64,000 bases of DNA. Source: Blastomussa wellsi. Its lineage: Eukaryota > Cnidaria > Anthozoa > Scleractinia > Plerogyridae. This document shows positions 60,701 to 64,000 of this stretch, piece by piece. Numbering within the stretch: the stretch's first letter is position 1; the number at the start of each line of letters is the position of its first letter. The notes beneath the pieces were generated by a model. It worked only from the letters and a program-made list of their open reading frames with translations. It did not search any database and had not been told where the DNA came from. Both the position numbers and the translations under genes were made by a program. The stretch spans positions 21,057,969 to 21,121,968 of the forward strand of contig OX393562.1 in the NCBI GenBank assembly GCA_947652115.1. Reading direction: 5' to 3'.

Positions 60701-62155
60701 CGCATTTATTCTGGACACAGGCACGAGTTCACAACTAGAAAGCGATTGGTTCATAGACTATAGAGTTGATTAGGCTTGCACATGCGCCAAACTGTGAAAC
60801 TGTCCCTTTAAGAGTTCTATATCAAAACAACGCGGTGACAACAGCAAGTTTATAGTTCTATATCAATGCCTTTGTTGTCATCTGGGTTATTATGAGCGCA
60901 GAAATTAAGAAAATAAAAGAGCGAAATCCGCACTTTGAACTTGAGATTGAACAGGATGCAATGGCCCCTTTGCACGACCCTGCTGGTGAGCAAGCTACGC
61001 TATAGGACATGAAGTCGCTTTGTTTTGAATGTCCCAGCGCGTAGCTTGCTCACCAGCAGGGTGTTATTTTGTACCATGTGACTGGTCATGCAAAGGGCCT
61101 ATTCGGAAGCCATTGCTGTCCAAGCTACCAAGGTGTTAAATTAATTGCATGATTTTGCTTTACAGAGTGTTTTCTTGATTTTTAGGGGAGGCATGTATAC
61201 AAAACGGGGCATTTATTAGAGGGAGGGTGTCCATTTCAAACTTCACACCTCACCAGGGGCGTTTAATGGATAGGAGGCATTTATAAGACAGGGGGTGTTT
61301 ATTAGTTCATTTATGGTAGCTTGATGCCACATGGTTTGTATGTAATATATATAGGAATTAAATCCCAAGGGATTGGATGTATACCTTCTGGCATGTGTTT
61401 CACTTTTGCCGTCTTCCATAGTGTACTTCTTGCTGCTGCTGGGCCACCGGTGATATTCTGTAACAAAATTTGACAACATACATGCGCAATGTGAGGTTGA
61501 CAGGTCTTTTGCTAAATACTGTCTGCTACATTTTGTATCACCTTTCATGTTGAAGGGGTGCTGCACAAAGTGAAATGCACAATTAATGAAGATATGGAAG
61601 TAATAGAAAGCGCACTTGGGAATTGTTTGTGTGCTGATCATTACAGTATAAGTTAGTTAGATGCAGTGTATTGTAAGCGACACGTACTAAGTGACATTTG
61701 TCATAATATCTTCGATAATTTGTAGTATTAATTATTAAAAATGTTCGTAAATCTTATTTACAATTTACCCTTATTTTCAATAGAGTTAATGTAGGTAATA
61801 CGCAATAAAGGCATGAAATTTAAGCATTTACGGCAATACGTTTACTTAAACATTCACATCAAATTATAACCAAAATTCTTTATCAGCTTCAATTCAAGTT
61901 ACACACTTTCAGGTACGGTCACACGTTATTTATATTAATTTGCATAGCAATATGCAAGTATTAACCATTCACCAAAGTCTGCTAGTTTTTATAACTTACC
62001 CCAAGCTCCTCTTTCGATCCTCCGCCTAAGATATCAGAGTAATAACCTCTTTGTCGTATTGTGGGGTACGTTAATCCCCCAGAAGCTGGGGACGTCGGTG
62101 TCCCTGCCGAAGTTCGTCTCCCATTTCGAGAGCTGTTTCGTCTCTGTGAACTCAT
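3743..62155 (-). CDS. DNAH1: Dynein axonemal heavy chain 1 (inner-arm dynein), complete, 79 coding exons
   Basis: DNAH1 is the heavy chain of an inner-arm dynein (counterpart of the dynein I1/f system) that bends cilia and flagella through ATP-driven sliding of doublet microtubules. I joined 79 exons by reading splice sites on the minus strand. Every junction preserves frame and the lengths sum to 12,600 nt (4,199 codons plus stop), close to the usual size for this family. ATG is at 62155-62153 and TAA at 3745-3743. The N-terminal phrase [10 protein letters not shown] and the C-terminal phrase [11 protein letters not shown]...[16 protein letters not shown] separate DNAH1 from DNAH3/7/12. P-loops are GPAGTGKT (AAA1, residues about 1525-1532), GPTGSGKT (AAA2, about 1806-1813), GPTGSGKT (AAA3, about 2172-2179) and a lysine-less GVGGSGR (AAA4, about 2521-2527). 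I saw no frameshift or internal stop. One intron (45688-45865) is GC-AG. Exon coordinates are in the domain entries that follow. Confidence 0.95.
3865..4823 (-). other. DNAH1 intron 78
   Basis: Unique AT-rich sequence of 959 bp with a (TTA)n microsatellite at about 4604-4635. No gene or structured repeat beyond this was seen. Confidence 0.6.
6380..6827. mobile_element. TIR element with iterated TTTCGGAC motifs
   Basis: The ends are TACATTACTCGCAAAAAA and, inverted, TACATTACTTGCAAAAAA, each followed inward by tightly spaced copies of TTTCGGAC (or TTCGGAC): about six in the left 100 bp and three to four on the right. TA borders both ends, consistent with a TA target site. It lies in DNAH1 intron 74. 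Confidence 0.7.
6897..7181 (-). mobile_element. tRNA-derived SINE
   Basis: Read on the minus strand, it starts with a tRNA-like head (CGCGGTGTCCTAATGGTTAG..., box A-like, then GGTTCGAGCC, box B-like) and continues through a conserved body containing the complement of CCCATTTATACACCTGGGTG. Related copies occur at 31161-31424, 55193-55425 and 55446-55737. Confidence 0.7.
7620..8057. mobile_element. Palindromic TTAA-flanked element (piggyBac-type MITE)
   Basis: The element starts AGTGCACCTAACCCCAAA and ends in its inverted copy. It is an imperfect palindrome along almost its whole 438 bp (arms of about 200 bp). TTAA flanks both sides (7616-7619 and 8058-8061), the piggyBac target. It lies in DNAH1 intron 73. 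Confidence 0.75.
10674..10920 (+). mobile_element. Family A TIR element, copy 1
   Basis: It begins with GAGCGGTTTTCAATTGAATG then TCGAAAGTAATT and contains the family phrases CACTTTTTCAACCAAT, GTGACTCG and TGTGATTGGCCAAAGT. The right terminus is cut at TATTACTTTA, where another element end (GAGTGGCGGATC) begins. Confidence 0.7.
11036..11210. mobile_element. Family B palindromic MITE, copy 1 (left end missing)
   Basis: It shares CAAAACGAGTCTAAGTGCG, its inverted copy, and the right end CTCGGAAATGGCCTATTA with the complete copy at 25497-25686. The left 20 bp are absent. Confidence 0.65.
11869..12157. mobile_element. Palindromic MITE with 9-bp duplication (MuDR-like)
   Basis: The arms (ATTCTCGT...CAGAGCC, CTTAGCCGGCT, GGAACAAGTGGCTCTGGGG) repeat inverted around a centre near 12010. 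ATCTTATGG occurs on both sides (11860-11868 and 12158-12166), a 9-bp direct repeat as made by Mutator-type transposases. It lies in DNAH1 intron 65, between exons 66 and 65. Confidence 0.65.
12219..12260. repeat. (AAATC)n-like microsatellite
   Basis: Imperfect runs of AAATC/AATCA-type pentamers lie just beyond the donor of DNAH1 exon 65. Confidence 0.5.
12501..12769 (+). mobile_element. Family A TIR element, copy 2 (complete)
   Basis: It begins ACGGTTTTCAATTGAGTG and ends CAATCAATTGAAACTCGCT, inverted copies of each other with a few changes. It is the best reference copy of the family. Its end lies about 20 bp from the donor of DNAH1 exon 64. Confidence 0.72.
13915..14090. repeat. 81-bp tandem repeat containing three copies of a splice donor
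   Basis: Units start at 13915, 13996 and 14077 with ACCACTTACCAGATCATAAG (third unit ACCCCTTACC...). The third unit overlaps the true end of DNAH1 exon 62: the minus strand reads ACTTATGATCTG|GTAAGG there, and ACTTATGATCTG|GTAAGT in the other two. A more diverged partial unit precedes 13915. Confidence 0.85.
15700..15934 (-). mobile_element. Family A TIR element, copy 3
   Basis: An inverted copy of the family: CCAAAGTAATTACTTTGGCC, GGACGGAGACAATCCAGTG, CACAAAGCGCGGGAAAACGT, ending AATTGAAAACTGCTC. It lies in DNAH1 intron 59, beside the acceptor of exon 60. Confidence 0.7.
17386..17625. repeat. Family C dispersed repeat, copy 1
   Basis: It contains AACAACTATTCACC, GTGTCGGTGGCTA, GATATTTACC, then TTTTAGTATATACTAA and GCTTAGAAGTTGCTCGGAGG, all of which recur in the same order at 62668-62970. 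The boundaries are approximate. Confidence 0.6.
18688..19662 (-). CDS. Class A (rhodopsin-like) G protein-coupled receptor, intronless, nested in DNAH1 intron 57
   Basis: 324 residues from ATG 19662-19660 to TAA 18690-18688. The open frame extends 36 nt upstream only through a TTG codon, so this ATG is the best start. Seven hydrophobic segments are visible with class A landmarks: GNFLVC (TM1), [10 protein letters not shown] (TM2), [12 protein letters not shown] (TM3 end, DRY changed to DRF), CCYTPS (TM6, CWxP changed to CYTP) and [18 protein letters not shown] (TM7 NPxxY and helix 8). The short extracellular N-terminus and short third loop resemble amine/melatonin/adenosine-type receptors and the large set of orphan receptors expanded in cnidarians; I cannot assign a ligand. 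It lies in the 6.6-kb intron 16989-23615, the largest of DNAH1, on the same strand as its host. Confidence 0.88.
   Translation of the reverse strand: MAFGTNSCEGVPAPAALSFTTTALSLLLALVTIPGNFLVCVAVLKDPFKRLKTPFTFFVVNLAVSDLIVGMVTEPISVWLHFREGFSLHLDYVWAVHMSYFISCTASVLNLAALTVDRFTAITYPLRYRARFGTKRAAIIAAVIWFVSCTLPFVYLKVGYLQYAFVFANTAIALTFIIFLFTYAGFLRSMRAQVLEWETVRNSSQTEENRARIRAAAFERNITQAFMVMLGMFLCCYTPSCVMIYVMNLCSLCSCYAIHILRDLQFIFVLCSSALNPFLYAWRLPNFRRAFVKILRWRRVHEEIAPANTLNSVGRNPGTAEGST
20790..21262. mobile_element. TIR element with iterated AATCCG motifs and 6-bp duplication
   Basis: The ends are GAGGGGGGTGAATAGG and its inverse CCTATTCACCCCCCTC. ATTTCA occurs on both sides (20784-20789 and 21263-21268). 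Both subterminal regions are packed with AATCCGC/AATCCGT heptamers, about ten in all. It sits in DNAH1 intron 57, about 1.1 kb upstream of the GPCR start codon. Confidence 0.75.
21522..21663 (-). other. Possible terminal coding exon of an unidentified gene
   Basis: On the minus strand a good acceptor (pyrimidine-rich tract then TTATCAG) is followed by 46 codons and TAA. The translation begins [14 protein letters not shown] and ends with the amphipathic [15 protein letters not shown], which looks protein-like. I could not find an upstream exon or recognise the family. It is not part of DNAH1 (exon 57 splices in frame to exon 58) nor of the GPCR. It may be chance, a retrocopy remnant or a small nested gene. 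Confidence 0.25.
24080..24430 (+). mobile_element. Truncated non-LTR retrotransposon, 3' end
   Basis: A frame to 24343 reads [20 protein letters not shown] then [19 protein letters not shown], the text found at the C-terminus of CR1/L2-clade reverse transcriptase polyproteins. It is followed by a short 3' UTR and an (ACT)n end, the usual terminal microsatellite. Strongly 5'-truncated; it lies in DNAH1 intron 56. Confidence 0.75.
25497..25686. mobile_element. Family B palindromic MITE, copy 2 (complete)
   Basis: It starts TAATAGGCCATTTCCGAG and ends in the inverse. The inner arms carry AAAACGAGTCTACGTGCG / CGCACTTAGACTCGTTTT. It lies 40 bp from the donor of DNAH1 exon 55. Confidence 0.72.
26523..26760 (-). 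mobile_element. Fragment of a retroelement reverse transcriptase C-terminus
   Basis: The minus frame reads [20 protein letters not shown], then [20 protein letters not shown], ending REL-RSAVCD and stop. It resembles the C-terminal part (RICS..DFI.R...L...L...GF) of Penelope-like or related reverse transcriptases in invertebrate genomes; the clade is uncertain. The matching 3' tail may extend to about 26114. Confidence 0.45.
28051..28256 (-). mobile_element. Family A TIR element, copy 4
   Basis: It starts AGCGAGTTTCAAATGAGTG, then GACAATCCAGTGCACCAATC and CACAAAGCGCGGGAAAACAT. The far end is diverged. It lies in DNAH1 intron 49, about 90 bp from exon 49. Confidence 0.65.
30017..30450. repeat. 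Two-copy tandem duplication, about 229 bp
   Basis: The phrase AATTTCTTATCAGAGCC starts at 30017 and again at 30246, and the two stretches align to GCGTAAATAATTTTAGTAC at 30450 with substitutions and a deletion of about 25 bp in the second. It lies in DNAH1 intron 45. Confidence 0.7.
31161..31424 (-). mobile_element. tRNA-derived SINE, second copy
   Basis: Same family as 6897-7181: TAGGAATATTTCTTCTACTC, GATGCTAGTCCATCG, CCATTTATATACCTGGGTG, then GGCTAGAACCC and GCGCTAACCATTAGGCCAC, the inverted tRNA-like head. It lies in DNAH1 intron 44. Confidence 0.7.
31804..32066 (+). mobile_element. Family A TIR element, copy 5
   Basis: AGCCCTTTTCACTTCAGTG, TCGAAAGC, CACTTTTTCAACCAATCAGG, GTGACTCGCGCGTGTACG, AATTACTTCGAGTTTTGATT and a right part AATTACTTTGGTTTTGG. 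The termini are diverged. It lies in DNAH1 intron 43. Confidence 0.68.
33400..33470. repeat. (CTGT)n / (GACT)n microsatellite
   Basis: Tetranucleotide runs TCTGTCTGTCTG pass into GACTGACTGACTGACT in DNAH1 intron 42. Confidence 0.85.
33965..34069. mobile_element. 105-bp miniature inverted-repeat element
   Basis: The ends GTACTAAAACCAGGAACACC and its inverse (to 34069) enclose a short centre with repeated GGTGTTCC. It lies in DNAH1 intron 41. Confidence 0.7.
34946..35130. mobile_element. Foldback element, arms about 65-85 bp
   Basis: The left arm starts AGCAATAGACCACAAGTT and runs to GATGTTGGTAGAACAC; the right arm is the inverse, ending TTGTGGTCTATTGCTT. A smaller inverted pair (AGAATTTGTAAATCAC / GTGATTTACAAATTCT) forms the centre. 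It lies in DNAH1 intron 40. Confidence 0.72.
36191..36556. mobile_element. TIR element, GGGAGCTTAAGC ends, TA-flanked
   Basis: It begins GGGAGCTTAAGCAATGACGA and ends in the near inverse (TCGTGGTTTGCTTAAGCTCCC). TA is on both sides (36189-36190 and 36557-36558), as for Tc1/mariner-type targets. Its right end is 18 bp from the donor of DNAH1 exon 39. Confidence 0.7.
38450..38690. repeat. Degenerate SINE mosaic
   Basis: GGGTTCTTTAACGTCCCCTG and GACCTACGGTTTATCGTCC are followed by GATGCCAGTCCATCACAGGG and CATTTGTACACCTG, phrases shared with the tRNA-derived SINEs of this window but decayed. It lies in DNAH1 intron 35. Confidence 0.5.
40008..42643 (-). other. DNAH1: DNAH1 exons 29-34: AAA2 module
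   Basis: Exons: 42537-42643, 41883-42054, 41337-41491, 40703-40880, 40383-40577, 40008-40127 (residues about 1722-2030). Walker A GPTGSGKT ends exon 30, the phrase [15 protein letters not shown] is in exon 31, the Walker B-like [15 protein letters not shown] in exon 32, and [16 protein letters not shown] in exon 33. In dyneins AAA2 binds nucleotide but its site is mainly structural. Confidence 0.94.
42345..42465 (+). mobile_element. SINE body fragment
   Basis: TGTTCTTGGAC, AACACTTTACTCTCACAG, GCCTCTCTCTACCCAGGAG and AAATGGGTACCGG form the inverted counterpart of the SINE body seen at 55193-55737, without a clear tRNA head. It lies in DNAH1 intron 29. Confidence 0.55.
42961..43036. mobile_element. 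76-bp MITE with TAAAC duplication
   Basis: It starts CAGTGGCGGATC and ends GATCCGCCACTG. TAAAC lies directly on both sides (42956-42960 and 43037-43041). It belongs to the same group as the element at 1097-1255 (GGCGGATC ends, 5-bp duplication). Confidence 0.78.
43781..44106. mobile_element. Foldback insertion carrying a tRNA-like sequence, 12-bp direct repeats
   Basis: The left arm TAGGTATGGTTTATATGC, ATGCAGCCATAACACTACTG, GGAACAAAGACCTGAAAA is repeated inverted on the right. TTTGCTTTAGAG flanks the insert (43769-43780 and 44107-44118), and the paralogous element at 60405-61316 has an uninterrupted TTTTGCTTTACAGAGTG here. The arms differ in that only the right arm contains the tRNA-like block. 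Confidence 0.7.
43937..44010 (+). pseudogene. tRNA-Thr(GGT)-like sequence, probably not a working tRNA
   Basis: GGCTTTG pairs perfectly with CAAAGCC as a 7-bp acceptor stem. The D arm is GCTCAGTTGGTAGAGC, the anticodon loop CCGGTAA (GGT, but C instead of U at position 33). The T loop TTCGAAT is intact but its stem (GTGGG/GCCGT) pairs poorly. One extra A sits after the acceptor stem. Box A (TAGCTCAGTTG) fits the Pol III consensus and box B nearly so. Confidence 0.6.
46531..46650. repeat. Long G run opposite a C run
   Basis: About 16 G and 8 G (46533-46558) and about 16 C (46635-46650) are separated by some 75 bp. They can form a hairpin or, on one strand each, a quadruplex. This lies in DNAH1 intron 20; homopolymer lengths may contain assembly error. 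Confidence 0.6.
50954..51677. mobile_element. TTAA-flanked TIR element with dense TCGGC/GTCGG motifs
   Basis: The ends are GGCACCCAT and its inverse ATGGGTGCC, both next to TTAA (50950-50953 and 51678-51681). Within 300 bp of each end are many variants of TATCGGC, ATGTCGGCCGA, TTGGCCGATA and GTGTCGG spaced every 15-30 bp. No transposase frame is visible. It lies in DNAH1 intron 13. Confidence 0.72.
55193..55425 (-). mobile_element. tRNA-derived SINE, third copy
   Basis: GATGCTAGTCCATCACAGGG, CCATTTATACTCCTGGGTGG and AAAGTGTCTTGCCCAAGAAC, then the inverted head (GGGGCTCAAACC, CTGCACTAAAGGTTAGG). It is adjacent to another copy in the same orientation at 55446-55737. Confidence 0.68.
55446..55737 (-). 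mobile_element. tRNA-derived SINE, fourth copy, full length
   Basis: It shares with 6897-7181 even the far end (AGCCT.TGGCCCAAACT, AGAGCTTAT) plus TAGAAATATTTCTACTCCCA, CCATTTGTACACCTGGGTGG and the head GAGGCTCAAACCCGGACCG...GGCCACTG. It ends about 28 bp before DNAH1 exon 8. Confidence 0.7.
59107..59646 (-). mobile_element. Truncated non-LTR retrotransposon, 3' end
   Basis: The minus frame reads [31 protein letters not shown] and [20 protein letters not shown] then LWSKI, followed by [12 protein letters not shown]1/L2-type reverse transcriptase C-terminal text without a stop until 59294. The element ends in (TTA)n at 59107-59132. It lies in DNAH1 intron 3 on the host strand. Confidence 0.78.
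60405..61316. mobile_element. TA-flanked TIR element, family I copy 2, with nested hairpin
   Basis: The ends TCGTAAATGATCTAATAAAC and its near inverse (GTTTATTAGTTCATTTATGG) are bordered by TA. The interior aligns to 43415-44252 (GACAACAGCAAGTTTATAG, ATTATGAGCGCAGAAATTA, GCTGTCCAAGCTACCAAGG). A hairpin insertion lies at about 60962-61101. Confidence 0.7.
60962..61101. mobile_element. Nested hairpin element, about 140 bp
   Basis: GGCCCCTTTGCA and ACCCTGCTGGTGAGCAAGCT on the left recur inverted on the right (AGCTTGCTCACCAGCAGGGT, TGCAAAGGGCC). It is absent at the matching point of the paralogous element (near 43722), so it is an insertion. Confidence 0.68.
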
Positions 62156-62442
62156 AATCACTCAATCTGTCAAACTATCTCCAATATCTACAAATCCTTT
62201 TTACAAGGAAGCAACCGTTTTAACACAACGTAATGCCGCGGTCTTTGGTTACTATATTAAATTATTTCATTGTCATGTCCGCCATATTGTTTCTCTGCTT
62301 TCCTCCCGGGCGCGAAGTTGCTATGACAATAGTCACTGGCGGGATAATAACAACTTCGAATCACTTCGGTTTTTAATCGTTTTTGTCCGAACTATTCCGA
62401 TCACGCTTGACTTAGAAAGATCCCGGATGTTCTGGTTTCAAA
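62156..62442. promoter_or_regulatory. Divergent (bidirectional) promoter region of DNAH1 and NDUFB8
   Basis: Only 287 bp separate the two start codons, which face away from each other. The interval is richer in G+C and CpG than the surrounding introns (for example CCTCCCGGGCGCG near 62303-62315), has no obvious TATA box, and includes an RFX X-box at 62317-62330. I infer shared promoter DNA. Transcription starts cannot be fixed from sequence. Confidence 0.7.
62317..62330 (+). promoter_or_regulatory. RFX X-box
   Basis: GTTGCTATGACAAT matches the X-box consensus RYYNYYATRRNRAC at 13 of 14 positions (the last base is T instead of C). It lies 162 bp upstream of the DNAH1 ATG, a typical distance for RFX/FOXJ1-driven ciliary genes. 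The site is nearly palindromic, so orientation is not informative. Confidence 0.7.
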
Positions 62443-62452
62443 ATGGCGGCCA
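62441..62452 (+). promoter_or_regulatory. YY1-type site over the NDUFB8 start codon
   Basis: AAATGGCGGCCA contains the AANATGGCGGC core, with the ATG being the NDUFB8 start codon. YY1 sites placed exactly here are common in housekeeping and mitochondrial genes of animals. This is a motif match only. Confidence 0.5.
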
Positions 62453-64000
62453 AAGGGGGATTGCGTTTGGGTCAAGCTCTTCTTCGCCGAACCATAGTAA
62501 GACCGCAAGTTTTGTTAGGAATTAGAAAAGGTTAGCTATCGGATGATTGTATAATCTGTGTTCTTATCAGTAGTTTTTGGAAGTTGTCCAAACTACTATA
62601 TATTTTTATTTACTACCAAATGGCTAAACTACAGAATACAGGGTCACTTTTTGCATGTCGTTGAATAATAATTAACAACTATTCACCGAAGTGAAGGTGG
62701 CTAGTGGTGGATCGCAGCTCGGTAAATATCCACCACTGCCCACTGACACTGAGGTGAATGGTTGTTTTAGTATATACTAAAATAGTCAGATAACATAATT
62801 CAAAAATGATTATTTTAACTCATTTATTCAACTCAATCATCGATGCGAGGGCCCGTGAGAGGCTTACGAATTGCTTGGAGGTGATTAGTAAAGGACGTCC
62901 CATGTTACCTTCTGACAAAACATCATAATTTTATCCGCCATCAAGAGCAAATCACTTACACTACCTACGCTGCAAAAATATGTTTGCCCGAACACAATCC
63001 TTCTCTACTCTGTTAAAAAGATGATGGCAGTCGGTGCAATCCTGGTTGGCGAAGGGTTTTTGCTTTCCTGTTTTCTTTGCCGGACGATATGCTTGGCAGT
63101 TTTGCAATTTTTGACTGAGTTGAGTCCATTTTGGTTTCGAAAAGGCTGAGAAGAAGATAGTGAGAAGCAATTTTGTTTGGTGTGTTCAAATCGCTTCGTG
63201 AAAAAGTTGCATCCCTTGTTGTTTTATTATATTTTAGGACAAAATTTGCTACAACTGTAGCTCCTCAGAGATTTGGGCTAGTAAGAGGAAATTAGTTTTT
63301 GAATTTCGCCTTGCCTTACAATGGATTAGCATCCCATCTATAGGTGGGGGAGAGAAAAAATTCCTTGATATGTTCTACAGTCTGCATGTGTTTAGGATGC
63401 TAATTTACTACCTTGAATTGAATCCTATCTTTCACACTACATAGGACACGACGATCACAAAAAGTTTCCTATCCCTACACCTGAAAATGACTGGAAAGGC
63501 TTCACTCGTGGCTGGGAAGATGATGGCTATGCCATGGGGGATTATCCTAATCTGCCAGATATTTCCTATCAGAGAAGACAACATAAAGGGTGGTGGGATC
63601 CACAGGAACGCAGAAACTTCGGTGAACCAGTAAGTGTCTAACTTGAATCAAGTCAGATAAACAGTCAGTGTACCTTTTCAGGTAAGCTGCAAGGTATGTG
63701 AAGTCCACAAAGTTTTATACATGTGCACCTTGTATCAGTGTTCTGGATGATGCTGCATGTGCAAGTGAACAATGTACTTTTTTGCAAGGTACCTAGCTGT
63801 CTGGACAGCAGCTAGATATAATTATAATAAATCCCTCTTGGTAGTGAATGGAATTAAGGCCTGACTAAGTGCATGCAACATTTCAGTGCAACGTAACATA
63901 CATAATTAAGATGCATATGTTTTGTATAATTATCAGGTTTGTGTATTGACCAAGAGATTTTTCTTACCTTTGCTCAGATTCATCAAGATGAAGATGCACT
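62443..64000 (+). CDS. NDUFB8: NADH:ubiquinone oxidoreductase subunit B8 (complex I), 5' part
   Basis: Exons: 62443-62530, 63445-63629 and 63978 to the window edge. The N-terminus is Arg-rich and lacks acid residues (RLGQALLRRTIVRP), as expected of a mitochondrial import signal. Exon 2 carries the family core: EDDGYAMGDYPNLPDIS and then a WWDPQERRNFGEP block, matching DDGMGYGDYPKLPD and LNWGEP of human NDUFB8. Exon 3 begins IHQDEDA. The protein is an accessory subunit of the membrane arm of complex I in the inner mitochondrial membrane. Splice phases agree (1, then 0). The gene is cut by the right edge, so the transmembrane segment is not in view. It is divergent from DNAH1. Confidence 0.88.
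62668..62970. repeat. Family C dispersed repeat, copy 2, in NDUFB8 intron 1
   Basis: AACAACTATTCACC, GAAGGTGGCTAGTGG, GGTAAATATCC, a large internal inverted pair (CACTGAGGTGAATGGTTGTT), TTTTAGTATATACTAAAA, then GAGGCTTACGAATTGCTTGG. It matches 17386-17625 in order. The remainder of intron 1 (62531-63444) shows nothing else that I can name. Confidence 0.6.

Larger units (their letters stand above)
53926..62155 (-). other. DNAH1: DNAH1 exons 1-10: N-terminal tail
   Basis: Exons: 62000-62155, 61385-61457, 59956-60050, 58965-59053, 57768-58475, 57279-57436, 56499-56713, 55766-55933, 54973-55103, 53926-54270 (residues 1 to about 712). The start is rich in Ser, Arg and Thr ([16 protein letters not shown]) and then reaches the DNAH1 phrase [10 protein letters not shown]. 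Exons 2-3 are poorly conserved. Exon 5 (708 nt) is the longest and carries the conserved block ending in [12 protein letters not shown]. In dyneins this tail binds intermediate and light chains and anchors the arm to the A-tubule. Confidence 0.9.

Noticed and set aside
62061..62525. Open frame of 154 codons on the plus strand
   Set aside because: It is antisense to DNAH1 exon 1, crosses the promoter and overlaps NDUFB8 exon 1 in another frame.

Overview
The window is nuclear DNA from an animal. Genes are split into short exons with GT-AG introns, introns are packed with short terminal-inverted-repeat (TIR) elements, tRNA-derived SINEs and truncated LINEs, and the encoded proteins are metazoan. 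The repeat style and AT-rich introns suggest an anthozoan cnidarian, probably a stony coral; that is inference, as no species marker is present.

Layout: (1) positions 1593-2507, plus strand: the 3' part of CENPS/MHF1, a histone-fold protein of the kinetochore and the Fanconi pathway. (2) positions 3743-62155, minus strand: a complete axonemal dynein heavy chain gene, DNAH1 (inner-arm dynein). I could resolve it into 79 coding exons whose phases all agree, giving 4,199 codons plus stop. It converges on CENPS. (3) positions 18688-19662, minus strand: an intronless class A (rhodopsin-like) GPCR lying inside DNAH1 intron 57, on the same strand as its host. (4) positions 62443-64000, plus strand: the 5' part of NDUFB8, a respiratory complex I subunit, running off the right edge. 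DNAH1 and NDUFB8 start back to back with 287 bp between their start codons. That interval holds a near-perfect RFX X-box (a ciliary-gene element), and a YY1-type site overlaps the NDUFB8 ATG.

Most of the remaining sequence is intron. Many introns carry small non-autonomous transposons whose target-site duplications can be read directly: TTA, TTAA, TA, a 5-bp class, a 6-bp class and a 9-bp class. Three unrelated elements carry arrays of a short iterated motif. Five copies of one roughly 250-bp TIR family sit in DNAH1 introns. One hairpin element contains a degenerate tRNA-Thr-like sequence. At exon 62 the end of the exon and its splice donor are triplicated in an 81-bp tandem repeat.

Introns longer than about 300 bp where I saw nothing beyond unique AT-rich sequence include 39192-40007, 45049-45232 with its neighbours, 47449-48321, 52109-52638, 53447-53925 and 55934-56498 (all within DNAH1), and NDUFB8 intron 2 (63630-63977). 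I found no CRISPR array, rRNA gene, prokaryotic operon or defence system. The genes do not form a pathway together; the plausible functional link is shared promoter DNA between DNAH1 and NDUFB8.
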